This document shows, piece after piece, positions 63,947 to 64,000 of a stretch of 64,000 nucleotides of DNA; the first letter of the stretch is position 1, and every line of letters starts with the position of its first letter. This DNA is from Auanema rhodensis. Taxonomy: Eukaryota > Nematoda > Chromadorea > Rhabditida > Rhabditidae. The stretch is from the NCBI GenBank assembly GCA_964057225.1, contig OZ059900.1, positions 18,553,638 through 18,617,637 of the forward strand, written 5' to 3'. Under the pieces are notes generated by a model. It worked only from the letters and a program-made list of their open reading frames with translations. It did not search any database and was not told where the DNA came from. The translations under genes and the position numbers were made by a program.

Positions 63947-64000
63947 GGGCACGCCCCTTATGGCTAATATTGATTAAATCGATTTTTGTTCATATGAGTC
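63947..64000. repeat. Partial monomer at window end (first 54 bp)
   Basis: Matches consensus offsets 1-54 and shows that the array continues beyond the window. Confidence 0.95.

Larger units (their letters stand above)
1..64000. repeat. Satellite DNA array, 342 bp monomer, 187 complete copies plus 54 bp
   Basis: A single head-to-tail satellite fills the window. The landmark GGGCACGCCCC recurs every 342 bp, with exceptions only after the monomers at 343, 1710, 4103 and 8206 (341 bp) and 31461 (338 bp). The consensus has 59 C and 57 G in 342 bases (about 34% G+C). Divergence between monomers is very low: most carry zero to four differences from consensus. No monomer is inverted or interrupted. 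Although 342 is divisible by three, so a frame would continue from copy to copy, all three forward frames have stops (TAA at offset 19, TAA at 29, TGA at 93) and all three reverse frames are also closed within the first 50 bases, so no protein is encoded. Twice 171 bp suggests dinucleosomal phasing, by analogy with known centromeric satellites. The family was not recognised, and centromeric function is inference. Confidence 0.98.

Noticed and set aside
1-64000. CRISPR array or other repeat-spacer system
   Set aside because: There are no unique spacers. The whole 342 bp unit is repeated, and variants are point changes shared between many units.
1-64000. Long open reading frames continuing across monomers because 342 is divisible by three
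   Set aside because: Each of the six frames contains stops in every consensus monomer. The longest open runs are only about 35 codons and show no coding features.
1-64000. Ribosomal DNA spacer subrepeats
   Set aside because: Spacer subrepeats lie next to rRNA genes and are far shorter arrays. No rRNA sequence occurs in 64 kb.
1-64000. Telomeric or microsatellite repeats
   Set aside because: No short tandem motif was found inside the monomers beyond A and T runs.
1-64000. Human or primate alpha satellite, because of the 2 x 171 bp length
   Set aside because: The length relation is the only resemblance. The 342 bp unit does not divide into two related 171 bp halves and I see no alpha-satellite sequence motifs in it.
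1-64000. Inserted transposon or retroelement fragments
   Set aside because: Every monomer boundary is in register and all extra or missing length is five small deletions, so no insertion of foreign sequence is present.
1-64000. Assembly artefact producing the whole array by copying one read
   Set aside because: Ordered variant families, private changes and units of different sizes would not come from simple artefactual copying. Individual large duplications (for example 9915-19148) still need read support.
1-64000. Assignment to a named species or known satellite family
   Set aside because: I could not recognise the monomer with confidence, and base composition and length alone do not discriminate between plants and invertebrates.

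Overview
The whole 64 kb window is one uninterrupted tandem array of satellite DNA. The monomer is 342 bp and about 34% G+C (116 of 342 bases in the consensus). Every copy is head-to-tail on the same strand. Taking GGGCACGCCCC as offset 1, I count 187 complete monomers (1-63946) plus 54 bases of the next (63947-64000). Starts are 1 and 343; then every 342 bp from 684 to 1710, 2051 to 4103, 4444 to 8206, 8547 to 31461, and 31799 to 63947. Only five monomers differ in length: four of 341 bp and one of 338 bp. I found no gene, RNA gene, transposon, inversion, microsatellite or unique spacer. All six reading frames are stopped in every monomer. Array edges are not in the window.

The array points to a eukaryotic centromeric or other constitutive-heterochromatin block assembled from long reads. 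The monomer is twice 171 bp, in the range of two nucleosomal repeats. I do not recognise the family. A plant or an invertebrate is plausible, but the sequence does not settle it.

Monomers are extremely similar: about thirty match the consensus by eye and most others carry one to four substitutions. The variants are ordered, and they reveal multimer (higher-order) units of many sizes. Below, m1, m2 and so on number the monomers from the left. m1-m29 (1-9914) holds 4-, 2- and 12-monomer-spaced repeats marked by AAATAGA, CATGTAATG and TGCTAAAC variants. m30-m71 (9915-24278) is built from a three-monomer unit, and a 12-monomer block is copied whole at a 5130 bp distance. m72-m90 (24279-30776) carries 5- and 7-monomer units marked by CATGCACTG, TTGTTTG and AGTTTCAC. 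m91-m128 (30777-43768) carries an 11-monomer unit, two exact-length tandem copies and one copy shortened by a fused monomer. m129-m181 (43769-61894) carries 4-, 6- and 9-monomer units around a marked cassette. m182-m187 (61895-63946) shows mostly private variants and no multimer.

The pattern fits repeated unequal crossover or replication-based copying in whole-monomer steps, with local exchange inside monomers. The most informative items are hybrid monomers that mark crossover sites, a three-monomer block in the left half that matches the right-half cassette about 32 kb away, an indel hotspot confined to one A-run/G-run junction, and an invariant 39 bp segment. Offsets always refer to position within the monomer. 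Variant calls were made by eye and could contain omissions.
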